Shown: positions 1-8,603 of the stretch, one piece after another | Position numbering within the stretch: the first letter of the stretch is position 1 | How the letters are laid out: every line of letters begins with the position of its first letter | DNA from: Bacteroidales bacterium | GTDB lineage: Bacteria > Bacteroidota > Bacteroidia > Bacteroidales > UBA1402 | DNA length: 64,000 bases | Direction of reading: 5' to 3' | Assembly: GCA_017464285.1 (NCBI GenBank) | Contig: JAFUDT010000006.1 | Location: 62,001 to 126,000 of the forward strand | Translations under genes and position numbers: made by a program | The notes under the pieces: generated by a model | Told to the model about the DNA's origin: nothing | What the model saw: the letters and a program-made list of their open reading frames with translations, nothing else | Databases searched by the model: none

Positions 1-771
1 TTGCATGCATAGAATGCTGATAAGATTTACATAGTTTCTCTCGGATGAGTACTTTTTGCGAATGTCCTCTCCCTGCTTGATGCACTCTTCATAGCTCCCC
101 TTGTCAAATAGTCTGGCGCAAAGCTTCATTTTAAAGATCAAAAATGAGGCTGTGTCTCCGATGTACAAGGATTCTCGAAGTGCAGACTGAAGGGCGGGCA
201 GTTCCAGGTCAGGAAGTCTTAATCTGCAATATAACTCCTGTAATTGCGAATGCACCCGCAACAGGGTGCCCCAGTCGCAGTCGGCAGCGGTGGTGTCGGC
301 GGCTGCGGCGGCCTGCAGCCAGGTGTCGATGGCCCGGGGGGCGTTGCCCAGATCGCGGTAGGCGCAGCCCAGGATGTAGAGCGAGAGCAACTGCTCGTTG
401 CGGGAGCCGTGCCGGCGGTAGTAGTCGGCCACTTCCAACATCACCGAGTCGGTGGTGAAATCGACCCAGGCTTTGTTCATGGCCACGCCACGCATCAGTT
501 CGAGGTGTATGCGGCCGGCTTTGTCCAGAGGCTTGCGGCCGAAGACGGCCTGCAGCACGGAGTCCGGGCCTTGCGAGCCGAAACGGGTGCCCTCAGGGGC
601 ATCGTCGTAGGCCTGCAGCAGCACAAGAGCACTGTCGGGCAGATTAAAGGCCAGGCTGTCTATCCGGGTAAAACGATGGCTGGTCGCGTGACGGGGTGTG
701 CAGGCCGCCATTGTCAGCAGGAAAATACTGCTGCAAATAAAAACTCTAAGGAAATGCTTCATGGTGTTCAT
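1..771 (-). CDS. helical-repeat (TPR-like) lipoprotein, 3' end beyond the window
   Basis: An open frame of 257 codons runs from an ATG at 771 off the left edge, so the C-terminus is missing. The N-terminus is a lipoprotein signal peptide (basic MKHF start, hydrophobic core FICSSIFLLTMAAC, Cys about residue 24). After it come amphipathic helices rich in Ala, Leu, Tyr and Arg with TPR-like spacing, for example YILGCAYRDLGNAPRAID. The ATG overlaps the stop of the upstream CotH gene as ATGA, so translation is probably coupled. A second ATG at 762 is an equally good start. It resembles the TPR lipoproteins common in Bacteroidales, often fused to a signalling domain, but any such domain would lie outside the window. 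Specific function unknown. Confidence 0.7.
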   Translation of the reverse strand, partial: MNTMKHFLRVFICSSIFLLTMAACTPRHATSHRFTRIDSLAFNLPDSALVLLQAYDDAPEGTRFGSQGPDSVLQAVFGRKPLDKAGRIHLELMRGVAMNKAWVDFTTDSVMLEVADYYRRHGSRNEQLLSLYILGCAYRDLGNAPRAIDTWLQAAAAADTTAADCDWGTLLRVHSQLQELYCRLRLPDLELPALQSALRESLYIGDTASFLIFKMKLCARLFDKGSYEECIKQGEDIRKKYSSERNYVNLISILCMQ

Positions 772-2342
772 CGTATGGTGCTGATGTTCTCTGTTATCCA
801 GTCCATGCGGCTCCGAAGGTTTTGCTTCAGCAGATCGACGGCTTGTTCGAAAGGTAGGTCTTCATCCTCGTTAATCTCCTGGTTGAATTCCCACAGCGAC
901 TCATTGACGGCGGCCGAAGGGGCGAGCAGGGCCTTCTTTTGGTCTATCTCGTCAAAGACTTTTTCAAACTCCGGCAGCAGTCTTTCCCATCGTTCGCAGG
1001 CTAGGGCACGGACCTCCGGGGTGGCAAATATCTTCCAGTTCCACAAGCAATCCACGCAAAGGAAACCATACCGGTAGAAATGTCCGAATGTCTGGTAGTC
1101 GTAGTCCCACGCCGGCCCTGTTTTCAGAGGTCCTCCCTTGTCTGAATACATAAAAACGCTTTTGGGGTGACTAGACTCCAGGTTGCCGGTCAGTTCGTTG
1201 AGCAGCCGATAGTCGATATAGCTTTCCAAGTCCACATAGGCTCGGATTTCGTCGATGGTCTTGGCCGTTTCCTCATAGAAAAAGTTCTCCAACTTGGTAA
1301 AATACTGCTCGATGTAGTCCATCTGCGCCCCTGTCAGGTCTTCGTCGTCGGGATAATGGATCATGACGGGCAAGTTGCGGATGGGAGTGCGGAAACGGTT
1401 GATTTCATCGAAATAGACATCCAGTTCGACCAGAAAACTAAGATTCGTAGTGTCACCTTTTTTGTTTTTTTCCAGAGCCAGCCTGTCGGGGCCGACTTCT
1501 ATTTTTTCACACAGGTAATAGTTTCCTTTATGAACGCCGTTCAGAATCAGTTCGACGTATTCTCCGCGAGGAGTCCAACCTATGGCGCTGCCCTTTGCTC
1601 TGGCTAGGAAATATGCCAGATGATTGCGCAGCAGTGTTTTGTCAAGCGCATTGGCCAGCAGCAGCCAGCGGTTGTCGGCGGGCATACCGAGCAACTCGGT
1701 TTTCTCGTCCAGTTTCAGCGTATAGGGCTTCTTGCGTTGCGCCCAGCTGGTATTGCCCCGACCCTTGATGGAGAGTTTTCCTTGGTAGGTTTTGCATCCG
1801 CGGCTGTCGTACAGTACCATGTAGGTGTCCTGTATCCATAGTTCTTTGGAGCTGATCGGCCTCTGTGCCGGCGTCTCGATGACCAATGTGGGCAAATGGG
1901 TGAAAAAGGCCTTGCGTACCCTAATCCTCTGGTCGAGACAAAGGTTGTCCGGAATATCTGCCCGAATATGTACAGGCTCGTTTGCCCAGCGAAGCAGTAT
2001 CTCCTCGTGGTACACCGGAACACTGTCATTGTCCGAGACGATCACTTGCCAGAGGTCTTCCTCGATGAGTTGCAGCCCGCTTATTGTGACCGGAACGGGG
2101 AAAAGCGTGTCTGTCGGGTGTAGCGGGTCGGCTTGCCTGCATTCGGGCCAGAGCTCCGAAAGAGGCAGATTGCTCCGTAAATATATCGTATCGGACGAGG
2201 CTGCCGTGAAGACAAGCTCTGCCGTGTCGGCCAGGTAAAAATAGTACTCAGGCTCAGATGGAGTCTTGGTCGGATTGTCCGGGCCGCAGGCTGTCAGCAG
2301 CCATAGCAGGACTGCCGGAAAAACAACGGCCTTTTTACTCAT
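768..2342 (-). CDS. CotH-kinase family lipoprotein
   Basis: Secreted protein of the CotH family, atypical protein-kinase-like enzymes first described for Bacillus spore coat CotH and common as surface lipoproteins in Bacteroidetes. The CotH signature is clear: KGRGNTSW followed by KKPYTLKLDEK, then a loop with LLLANALDKTLLRN, and late in the domain PAWDYDYQTFG, which should supply the metal-binding Asp residues. The chosen start (2342, MSKKAVVF) gives a clean lipoprotein signal ending LLTAC. An in-frame ATG at 2366 would add eight residues before the basic region and is less likely. The gene follows the BspA-like gene with a short gap and overlaps the next gene as ATGA, so it belongs to the same operon. 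Target unknown. Confidence 0.85.
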   Translation of the reverse strand: MSKKAVVFPAVLLWLLTACGPDNPTKTPSEPEYYFYLADTAELVFTAASSDTIYLRSNLPLSELWPECRQADPLHPTDTLFPVPVTISGLQLIEEDLWQVIVSDNDSVPVYHEEILLRWANEPVHIRADIPDNLCLDQRIRVRKAFFTHLPTLVIETPAQRPISSKELWIQDTYMVLYDSRGCKTYQGKLSIKGRGNTSWAQRKKPYTLKLDEKTELLGMPADNRWLLLANALDKTLLRNHLAYFLARAKGSAIGWTPRGEYVELILNGVHKGNYYLCEKIEVGPDRLALEKNKKGDTTNLSFLVELDVYFDEINRFRTPIRNLPVMIHYPDDEDLTGAQMDYIEQYFTKLENFFYEETAKTIDEIRAYVDLESYIDYRLLNELTGNLESSHPKSVFMYSDKGGPLKTGPAWDYDYQTFGHFYRYGFLCVDCLWNWKIFATPEVRALACERWERLLPEFEKVFDEIDQKKALLAPSAAVNESLWEFNQEINEDEDLPFEQAVDLLKQNLRSRMDWITENISTIR

Positions 2343-2372
2343 CGGGCGAGAAAAGCAGTTTAGCATAGTCGT

Positions 2373-3488
2373 TTATCTGATGAGTATTTTCTGCCCTCGA
2401 ATGATATAGAATCCCGGGGCAAGGGTCCTGGCAGCCTCTGGCACCGGCTTGCCGTTCATGTCGTAAATTCTGTGCGGTCTGTCCGAACCGTCTCCGTCGG
2501 GCAGGGGGAGCAGTCCTACCGGCGTGCTTTCTTCGACGATATACTTGAAATCTCTCCAATAGAGGGCATTCTCGTATGCTTCCTTGCACCCGTCCGGTAC
2601 CAGCAGGATTTTCTTGGCACTGCGGTAAAAAGTGCCTCTGGTAATTGTAGGGGGTGTGTTCCATTCGACTCGGACAGTGTCGAGTTTCACACAGCCGCAG
2701 AAGGCACAGTCTCCGATGCTTTCGACCGTTCGGGGAATGCTGACAGAGGTCAGTTCCGTACAGTCGAAAAAGGCATATTCACCAATCTCTGTCACAGAGG
2801 AGGGTATTTCGATGTTTGAAAACCTTTTGGCCTGAAAGGCATCTTTCCTGATTCCGACCACCGAGGAGGGAATGATGGTATTCTGGCATCCCGCCCACAG
2901 GATATTCGAGGCAGTTTCGATAATGGCCTGACAGCCTGCCCTGGAATCGTAGAAACGGTTGCCTGTCTCCACTTGAAGAGAGCTCAGAGAATGACAATCG
3001 TGGAAAACCCAGTCACCGATGCTTTCCACGGAGGCAGGTATCGTCATTCCGGTCAGGCTGTAACAGTCCCAGAAAGCGTTGTCGCTGATTGTCTTCAGCG
3101 AACTGGGCAGCTTGATATCAACGGCGGCATAGCACTGGCTGAAAGCTCCGTTGCCGATGCTTGTCAGCCCCTCCGGCAAGAAGAATGCCACAGCCTGAAA
3201 CAGGTTGCTGAAAGTCTTGTCCCCGATTTGTGTAATTCCTTTCTCGACAATGACATATCGAATAGAATCCTGTCCATACGAGATAAGCTCCTGGGTTGTC
3301 TCAGGGCTCCAGGCGTTCCAGCCCCCGTGCGTAATGGAACCTGTCCCCGAGATAACAAGCGTTTTGTCCGAGGAACGGTATTTCCAGCTGGCATTGTCAC
3401 CGCAGCGGCCGCTGATGTCGGCCGTGGCGGGCAGTATCCAGAATACGCAGACTAGCAATAATCCCCAATGGCAGGCAGTCGGTTTCAT
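2373..3488 (-). CDS. BspA-like leucine-rich repeat surface protein
   Basis: 371-residue secreted protein. A signal peptide (LLLVCVFWILPATA) is followed by about eight LRR_5/BspA repeats with the pattern SIGDxxFxxCxxLxxVxIPxSV, for example IPSSVTEIGEYAFFDCTEL and IPRTVESIGDCAFCGCVKL. BspA-like proteins of oral and gut Bacteroidetes often act in adhesion. The last 40 residues leave the repeat pattern and read IYDMNGKPV ... LAPGFYIIRGQKILIR, resembling a degenerate type A Por-secretion (T9SS) sorting domain. The gene lies 18 bases after the downstream AlgJ-like gene and just before the CotH gene, on the same strand, so it is probably cotranscribed. Ligand unknown. Confidence 0.85.
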   Translation of the reverse strand: MKPTACHWGLLLVCVFWILPATADISGRCGDNASWKYRSSDKTLVISGTGSITHGGWNAWSPETTQELISYGQDSIRYVIVEKGITQIGDKTFSNLFQAVAFFLPEGLTSIGNGAFSQCYAAVDIKLPSSLKTISDNAFWDCYSLTGMTIPASVESIGDWVFHDCHSLSSLQVETGNRFYDSRAGCQAIIETASNILWAGCQNTIIPSSVVGIRKDAFQAKRFSNIEIPSSVTEIGEYAFFDCTELTSVSIPRTVESIGDCAFCGCVKLDTVRVEWNTPPTITRGTFYRSAKKILLVPDGCKEAYENALYWRDFKYIVEESTPVGLLPLPDGDGSDRPHRIYDMNGKPVPEAARTLAPGFYIIRGQKILIR

Positions 3489-3506
3489 AATCTAAGGATA
3501 GTCGGG

Positions 3507-5234
3507 TTATTTCGAATTGGCAAGCGCATTCAGCAGTTTGGGCATTTCGCCTTCCAGTATTTCAAGGACAATAAAATCGATTTGATTATCTTCTATGTAT
3601 TTGAAGTCTTCCTGTGTCAGCAGATAGCGCCATTGCATGGTGATATGCCCCAGCACATTGCCGAAATACCTGTCCACCAGATTGGAAGCAAAAGAGTCTC
3701 GCAGGAAGAAGGCGGCATATTTCCCTTGGGGGTTGGACAGGTAGCGGGTTTTGGGGACATAGCCTGCAAACTCCTCCTTGACTGTAAACAGTACAGGAAG
3801 GTCGGGATGTTCATAAAAGGTAACATCGTCCAATGACAGAGCCTCGGGAAACAGCAGATTGGCATCACCCTGAAGCTGATGGTAAGGGTTCCACTTCTTG
3901 ACTTCCAAAAAGTCCGTCGGATAGTCTTTGGAGATGATTTTCCACATTTCCCGATATCCGATGTAGGCTCCAGGATCGGTCCAATGACGGTCATTTTTGT
4001 AGTAGAGCAGTCCGTCATATTCTGTTTTGCCTTTCAGCACAGCCTCACGAAGATAAAGCGGCTGCACGGTGGTATGACGGCCGATGTAATCGACCAGTTT
4101 GTTGGTGCGGCTTTCGCTTTCCGGCTTGATCTTGCCGACCCATCGGGGATAAAACTCGTCATAGATTTTGTTTTTGTCGGGCGGGATGACAAAATAGAAA
4201 TGCTTGCCCCGCGCCCGGCACCAGTCGTCGGTCGCTTGCAGGTAGTCGGCCAGAATCTTTAATTCTTCATTTGTGTAGACGCTGGTATTCTGATAGTTGG
4301 CAAACCCGTTCCGACTGTCGTCTTTGGCAAAGGTCCAGCCTTTCTGCCCAATGACAATGTGCTTGTTCTGCACCTTGGAAGTGAGTTTCCGGTTGATTCT
4401 GTTATAGTTGCGCACCAATGGCTGACGTAGGAAGAAGCGGTCGTTGAACCAGGTATCGAAGTCTCGTCCGAACCCGCGGTTGATGCGGCCCTGTCTGGTG
4501 AATTGGGGGAAGGCGGCCAGTTTCCTGTTTTCGGCCGGATTGGTCTCAGCGCGGTTGATATGGGAGGCCGGCAGCAGTATCATAGAGGCAAACAGCAGCA
4601 GGAACAGTACGTTCTCTGTTCTGGGGCTTTGACGGAACAGAAAGGAGAGCAGCAGCCAGCACGAGGCATAGAGAAGCGCTGCGATGATGAGCAGCAGGAA
4701 GACTTTTTCTCCGGACAGCCCGCTATGGGCCGCGTGTATGTCGAAGGGCTTCTGAAAGGCGATGAAGGGGTCGTCCCGGCGTGAGTAGAGCTTGGCGCCG
4801 GTCTCTGCTCCCAGCATACGGACGCTGTCGATATCGTGCGGTATGATCATCCCCCAGTCTTCCTTGGTGACGGTATGATGGCCGATGCTGATATCTTTGA
4901 GGACCACCTGACCGGGCCGGTAGCCGATGTCGATGCGCAGCTTGAGCAGCTGCTCCGCAGGCAGGGCAAAAGTCAGCTGCCCATCCGTCGATCCTGTCCG
5001 GAGGTTCATTGAGCGCTGGGGGCTGAAGTTCTGGTTGGGCGCATCTGTCCAGAACAGTTCAATGTCTGTTCCTTTCTTTGCCTCTACTGTCATGGTGACG
5101 GGAATGGGAAGTAACGAGGAGGGCAGCCAGAGTCTCCAGATCAGACAAACGATCAGGGCCGTCGCAGCGAGGGCCAAGGCGATAATCTTAAACCTTGCCC
5201 GGCGGTATGTCCTTTCTGGTGAGGTTATTTTCAT
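3507..5234 (-). CDS. AlgJ/AlgX-like SGNH O-acetylation protein (copy 2)
   Basis: 575-residue membrane-anchored protein of the AlgJ/AlgX (DHHW) family, which works with an MBOAT protein to O-acetylate exopolysaccharide. One membrane segment is near residues 17-36 and two more near 178-200 and 209-223. They are followed by an SGNH-like domain from about 290 with the expected catalytic set: Asp415 and His417 in NDRHWTDPGAY and Ser514 in LRDSF. Family knowledge: Asp-x-His plus Ser is the AlgJ triad. It is clearly paralogous to the protein at 6662-8359 along its whole length (shared IDIGYRPG, FETWFNDRFFLRQ, NWCRAR-like blocks). It lies 14 bases downstream of the MBOAT gene. The polymer modified is unknown. 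Confidence 0.85.
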   Translation of the reverse strand: MKITSPERTYRRARFKIIALALAATALIVCLIWRLWLPSSLLPIPVTMTVEAKKGTDIELFWTDAPNQNFSPQRSMNLRTGSTDGQLTFALPAEQLLKLRIDIGYRPGQVVLKDISIGHHTVTKEDWGMIIPHDIDSVRMLGAETGAKLYSRRDDPFIAFQKPFDIHAAHSGLSGEKVFLLLIIAALLYASCWLLLSFLFRQSPRTENVLFLLLFASMILLPASHINRAETNPAENRKLAAFPQFTRQGRINRGFGRDFDTWFNDRFFLRQPLVRNYNRINRKLTSKVQNKHIVIGQKGWTFAKDDSRNGFANYQNTSVYTNEELKILADYLQATDDWCRARGKHFYFVIPPDKNKIYDEFYPRWVGKIKPESESRTNKLVDYIGRHTTVQPLYLREAVLKGKTEYDGLLYYKNDRHWTDPGAYIGYREMWKIISKDYPTDFLEVKKWNPYHQLQGDANLLFPEALSLDDVTFYEHPDLPVLFTVKEEFAGYVPKTRYLSNPQGKYAAFFLRDSFASNLVDRYFGNVLGHITMQWRYLLTQEDFKYIEDNQIDFIVLEILEGEMPKLLNALANSK

Positions 5235-5248
5235 GAATGACTCTCAGT

Positions 5249-6649
5249 TTAGAAGCGGAAATAGATAAAGGGGTTGTAGGTCGAGGAGGCCAGCGACATG
5301 ATGCAGAGCACCAGCAAGACGAGCAGCCAGCCGTTGAGCAGGATGTTAATCCAGCGGTGCCGGCCGGCCGTCTCCTGCAAGTGCGAAAAGACCGGAGTAC
5401 AGCACAGTAGAGCCACTGCAAATGCGATCAGTTCGATATTGTCGACATAGAAGGCCAGACTGTAGAGCACGTCGTGCGGGCTGACCAGCCCGAACATGTT
5501 GCCGATGTAGCTCAGGGCGTAGCCCATGTTGTCGGCGCGGAACATCACCCAGCCCACTACGAAAACCAGGATGGTATAGACGTGTTGCAGCACTCTTTTC
5601 CATCGCAGGGGGGTATCCTTGTGCCATCCGGTCATCTTCTCCAGAACGATGAACAGCCCGTGCCAGATGCCCCAGAAGATGAAGTTCCAGGCGGCGCCAT
5701 GCCAGAAACCGGTGCAGAGGAAGACTATCCACAGGTTCAGGTATTGGCGTTTCTTGCCCCTTCGGTTGCCGCCCAGCGGGATGTAGAGATACTCCTTGAA
5801 CCAAGACGACAAGGAGATATGCCAACGCCGCCAGAACTCGGTAATCGACTTTGAGATATATGGATAGTTGAAGTTTTCCTTGATGTGGAACCCGAAAATC
5901 AGCCCCAGACCGATGGCCATGTCGGAGTAGCCGCTGAAGTCGAACAGCAGCTGCAAGGAATAGGCCACGCTGCCTAGCCAGGCTACGGATGTCTGGATGG
6001 TGTCGGGCGCCTGCTCGAAAATCTTGTCGGCCACGGCTCCCAGCGTGTTGGCGATAAGGACTTTCTTGGCCAGTCCCATGATGAAGCGCCTGATGCCATG
6101 CAGCACTTTGTCGAGGTTCACTTCCCGCTCATCGATTTGCGCAGCAATGTCGTTGTATTTGACAATGGGGCCGGCAATGAGCTGCGGAAACAGGCAGATG
6201 AACAGGCTCAGCTTGAAGATGTCGTGCTGGGCGGGTGTGTCGCCCCGATAGACATCCACCAGATAGGAAATAGCCTGGAAGGTATAGAAGGAGATACCGA
6301 TAGGCATGAGCACCTCGACGAAGTCTAAGTGTGCGTGCAGCAGGGCGTTGATGTTCTCAGCAAAGAAGTTGAAATACTTGAAGTAGAACAGAAAGCCCAG
6401 GTCGGCCAGTATGGTCAGGACGAGCCATAGTCTCTTATGCCGGTCGAAGCGCTCCATGAGCAGTGCCCCGACAAAGTTGACGACGATGGTCAACAGCATG
6501 ACGGCCACATAGACCGGTTCGCCCCAGGCGTAGAACAGAATGCTGGCCCCCAGCAGCACATAGTTGCGCAGCTTGGGTGTGACTATGAAATAGAGCAGGC
6601 AGACTATCGGCAGAAAAATACCGATGAAACTTAGCGATGAAAAGAGCAT
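5249..6649 (-). CDS. MBOAT O-acyltransferase (AlgI-like)
   Basis: 466-residue polytopic membrane protein of the membrane-bound O-acyltransferase family, AlgI/DltB branch. It would pass acyl (usually acetyl) groups from the cytoplasm across the membrane to the SGNH partners encoded on both sides. Family motifs are present: LFYAWGEP near residue 38, LMPIGISFYTFQAISY near 114-129, FDFSGYSDMAIGLG near 237, EFWRRWHISLSSW near 271, and the invariant catalytic His317 in LCTGFWHGAAWNF. Length is normal for AlgI-like proteins. It sits between two AlgJ-like genes with 12-14 base gaps, so all three are very likely translated from one mRNA and form one acetylation complex. Confidence 0.92.
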   Translation of the reverse strand: MLFSSLSFIGIFLPIVCLLYFIVTPKLRNYVLLGASILFYAWGEPVYVAVMLLTIVVNFVGALLMERFDRHKRLWLVLTILADLGFLFYFKYFNFFAENINALLHAHLDFVEVLMPIGISFYTFQAISYLVDVYRGDTPAQHDIFKLSLFICLFPQLIAGPIVKYNDIAAQIDEREVNLDKVLHGIRRFIMGLAKKVLIANTLGAVADKIFEQAPDTIQTSVAWLGSVAYSLQLLFDFSGYSDMAIGLGLIFGFHIKENFNYPYISKSITEFWRRWHISLSSWFKEYLYIPLGGNRRGKKRQYLNLWIVFLCTGFWHGAAWNFIFWGIWHGLFIVLEKMTGWHKDTPLRWKRVLQHVYTILVFVVGWVMFRADNMGYALSYIGNMFGLVSPHDVLYSLAFYVDNIELIAFAVALLCCTPVFSHLQETAGRHRWINILLNGWLLVLLVLCIMSLASSTYNPFIYFRF

Positions 6650-6661
6650 ATCAATTCAATT

Positions 6662-8359
6662 CTATTTGTTTATAGTGTTGATTAGTTTGGGTAGCAGCCT
6701 TTCCAGAACTTCCAGCACGACAATATCAATTTCGTTGTCCAAGATATATTGATAGTCTTCAGAAGTCATATCATAGCGCCAGCGTGCGGTAATCCTCTCA
6801 AAAACGTTGGCGAAGTAACATTCCAACAATAGGTTTGAAAAGGAGTCTCGCATGAAAAGAGCCCGATGCTTTCCAGTGGAATTATAATAGTACTGGTTGT
6901 GGGGATCTCCCTTAATCTCTTCGGTGAGCGTGTAAGAAGCAGCTTCTCCAGGGCGATAATACGTAGTAAGAGTGTCGGCGGCCATAGCCTTCGGGAAGAG
7001 AATATTAGCATCCCCGTAGTGAAACTGGTACGGTTCCCATGCCTTGACCGACAAAGCCGGGAGATCCAGCTCTCTGTCCATTTCCTTGCGTATCAGCTGA
7101 TAGGCGATGTAGGCTCCGGCCTGGGTCCAGTGGATATCATTCTTGTAGTATAGCAGCTTCCCGTCTTTCTTGCCGGCCAGCAACTCACTGCGAGGGTAAA
7201 ATGTCTTCACGGAGGTATGATTGTGCAGATATTCCAACAAGGCGTAAGTACGGCTCTCTTCGTCGGGCTTCGTCTTTTTGATGTATCCGGGGTAGAATTC
7301 TCCGTATATTTTGGATTTATCGGGAGCGATGACAAAGTAGAAGTGTTTGCTTCGGGCCCGACACCAGTTGTCGATGCTTTGCAGATAGTCGGCTATTGTC
7401 TGAAGATCTTCTTCGGAAAACGTCGTGTGGTTCTGGTAGTTGCTGATGCCGTCATCGCCTTTGGCAAATGCCCATTGTTCCCGGCCGACGAGGATATGCT
7501 GGTTTTGCAGGTGGCGGTTGACATGCCGTATGATCTTGTTGTCGGCTTCTACCAGCTGCTGGCGCAGGAAGAAGCGGTCGTTGAACCAAGTTTCAAAGTC
7601 CTTGCCGAAATGACGGTTGATGTGATCTCCTTCTTGCCATTTGGGGAATGCTGCCAGTCTTCTATTCTCGGAAGTATTGATCTTCCCTTTGTTGATGCTT
7701 GACGCAGGGGTGCAGATGAGCCAGAGGAAAAGCAAGAGAAACAGCAAGTTATCGACCTGAGCGGACTGGCGTATCATAAATCCGAGCAACTTCCAAAAGA
7801 GAAAAAAGGCAAGAGGGACAATAATCATTATCAGCGTCCAAAAATCACCGGACGGAGCCTGGTGATTAGCCCGGATGTCGAAAGCCTCTTCAAAGACGAC
7901 AAAAGGGTCTTCCTTGTTTGAATAAAGCTCAATGCCTTCGCTTAAAATCTGCAAGCTGTCGATGTCGTTGCTCCGTAGGAGTTTCCAATTTTGCTGAGGG
8001 CTGTCTTTCCCGTTGATTGTCAGATTGTGTAAGGAGACTCTACCCGGACGATAACCGATGTCGATGCGTAATTTGTGAAGTACCCCGGCCGGAATCATGA
8101 AAGTCAGTTGGTGACTGCCGGGTTGGGAGTGGAGGGCGGACTCTCTGTCTGGATGAAAAATCTGATTGTTCGACTCAGTCCAAAAGACTTCTACATCCAG
8201 TCCATGAGGCGAATCGACGGTGAAAGTAACAGGAATATCGGCGGTCGGCGCCAGCGGTTGCCATTTTTTATAGAACAGCACGGCAATCACGGCAGTCAAA
8301 AGCAAAGTCAGAATGACCCTCTCCAGCACTCGTTTTTTGTCTGTTTTCAGAACAGCCAT
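6662..8359 (-). CDS. AlgJ/AlgX-like SGNH O-acetylation protein (copy 1)
   Basis: 565-residue paralog of the protein at 3507-5234. N-terminal membrane anchor (residues 13-29), a beta-rich region to about 165, two membrane helices near 173-195 and 204-218, then the SGNH-like domain with Asp408 and His410 in NDIHWTQAGAY and Ser506 in MRDSF. The start was set at ATG 8359. A longer frame from a TTG at 8413 exists, but that TTG forms the end of a consensus -7 element (TATCTTTG), so the region is promoter and leader rather than coding. First gene of the surface operon. The pairing of two AlgJ-like proteins with one MBOAT recalls the AlgJ/AlgX pair of alginate acetylation. Confidence 0.87.
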   Translation of the reverse strand: MAVLKTDKKRVLERVILTLLLTAVIAVLFYKKWQPLAPTADIPVTFTVDSPHGLDVEVFWTESNNQIFHPDRESALHSQPGSHQLTFMIPAGVLHKLRIDIGYRPGRVSLHNLTINGKDSPQQNWKLLRSNDIDSLQILSEGIELYSNKEDPFVVFEEAFDIRANHQAPSGDFWTLIMIIVPLAFFLFWKLLGFMIRQSAQVDNLLFLLLFLWLICTPASSINKGKINTSENRRLAAFPKWQEGDHINRHFGKDFETWFNDRFFLRQQLVEADNKIIRHVNRHLQNQHILVGREQWAFAKGDDGISNYQNHTTFSEEDLQTIADYLQSIDNWCRARSKHFYFVIAPDKSKIYGEFYPGYIKKTKPDEESRTYALLEYLHNHTSVKTFYPRSELLAGKKDGKLLYYKNDIHWTQAGAYIAYQLIRKEMDRELDLPALSVKAWEPYQFHYGDANILFPKAMAADTLTTYYRPGEAASYTLTEEIKGDPHNQYYYNSTGKHRALFMRDSFSNLLLECYFANVFERITARWRYDMTSEDYQYILDNEIDIVVLEVLERLLPKLINTINK

Positions 8360-8410
8360 ATTCACAGGGAAGGTTAGAATCTTTTCCTTTTTGAATTCTT
8401 TTTTTCTTGG

Positions 8411-8440
8411 CAAAGATACAAAGATTCAGAAAGAATGCAT
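8411..8440 (-). promoter_or_regulatory. candidate Bacteroidetes promoter of the acetylation operon
   Basis: On the minus strand TATCTTTG (8411-8418) matches the Bacteroidetes -7 consensus TAnnTTTG exactly and lies about 50 bases before the chosen ATG at 8359. No good -33 TTTG is seen at the expected distance, so the match is only half complete. Confidence 0.45.
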
Positions 8441-8528
8441 CTTATTTCGGAAATATTGTGTGCCGCGGCATTATCCGACTGTCCCATGGGAGGCAGCAAA
8501 GTGACGTGATCTTTTCCAAAATAAATTA

Positions 8529-8564
8529 AAGAGGCCGGCTAAAATGCTTTTTAGTCGGCCTCTT
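8529..8564 (-). terminator. terminator after argF'
   Basis: A 14-base stem (GAGGCCGGCTAAAA with TTTTAGTCGGCCTC, one G-U pair) with a four-base loop, followed on the minus strand by an A/T-rich tract. It lies 40 bases beyond the argF' stop and closes the arginine/proline cluster. Between it and the operon at 8359 (about 170 bases) only the promoter above was found. Confidence 0.8.
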
Positions 8565-8603
8565 CTATAAATCCAGGGAGTCCGTTCCCTGCCAGAGACA
8601 GCA

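Noticed and set aside
244-1077. 277-codon plus-strand frame near the left edge
   Set aside because: The minus strand carries an intact lipoprotein signal and the CotH gene with ATGA overlap; the plus frame has no family signs.
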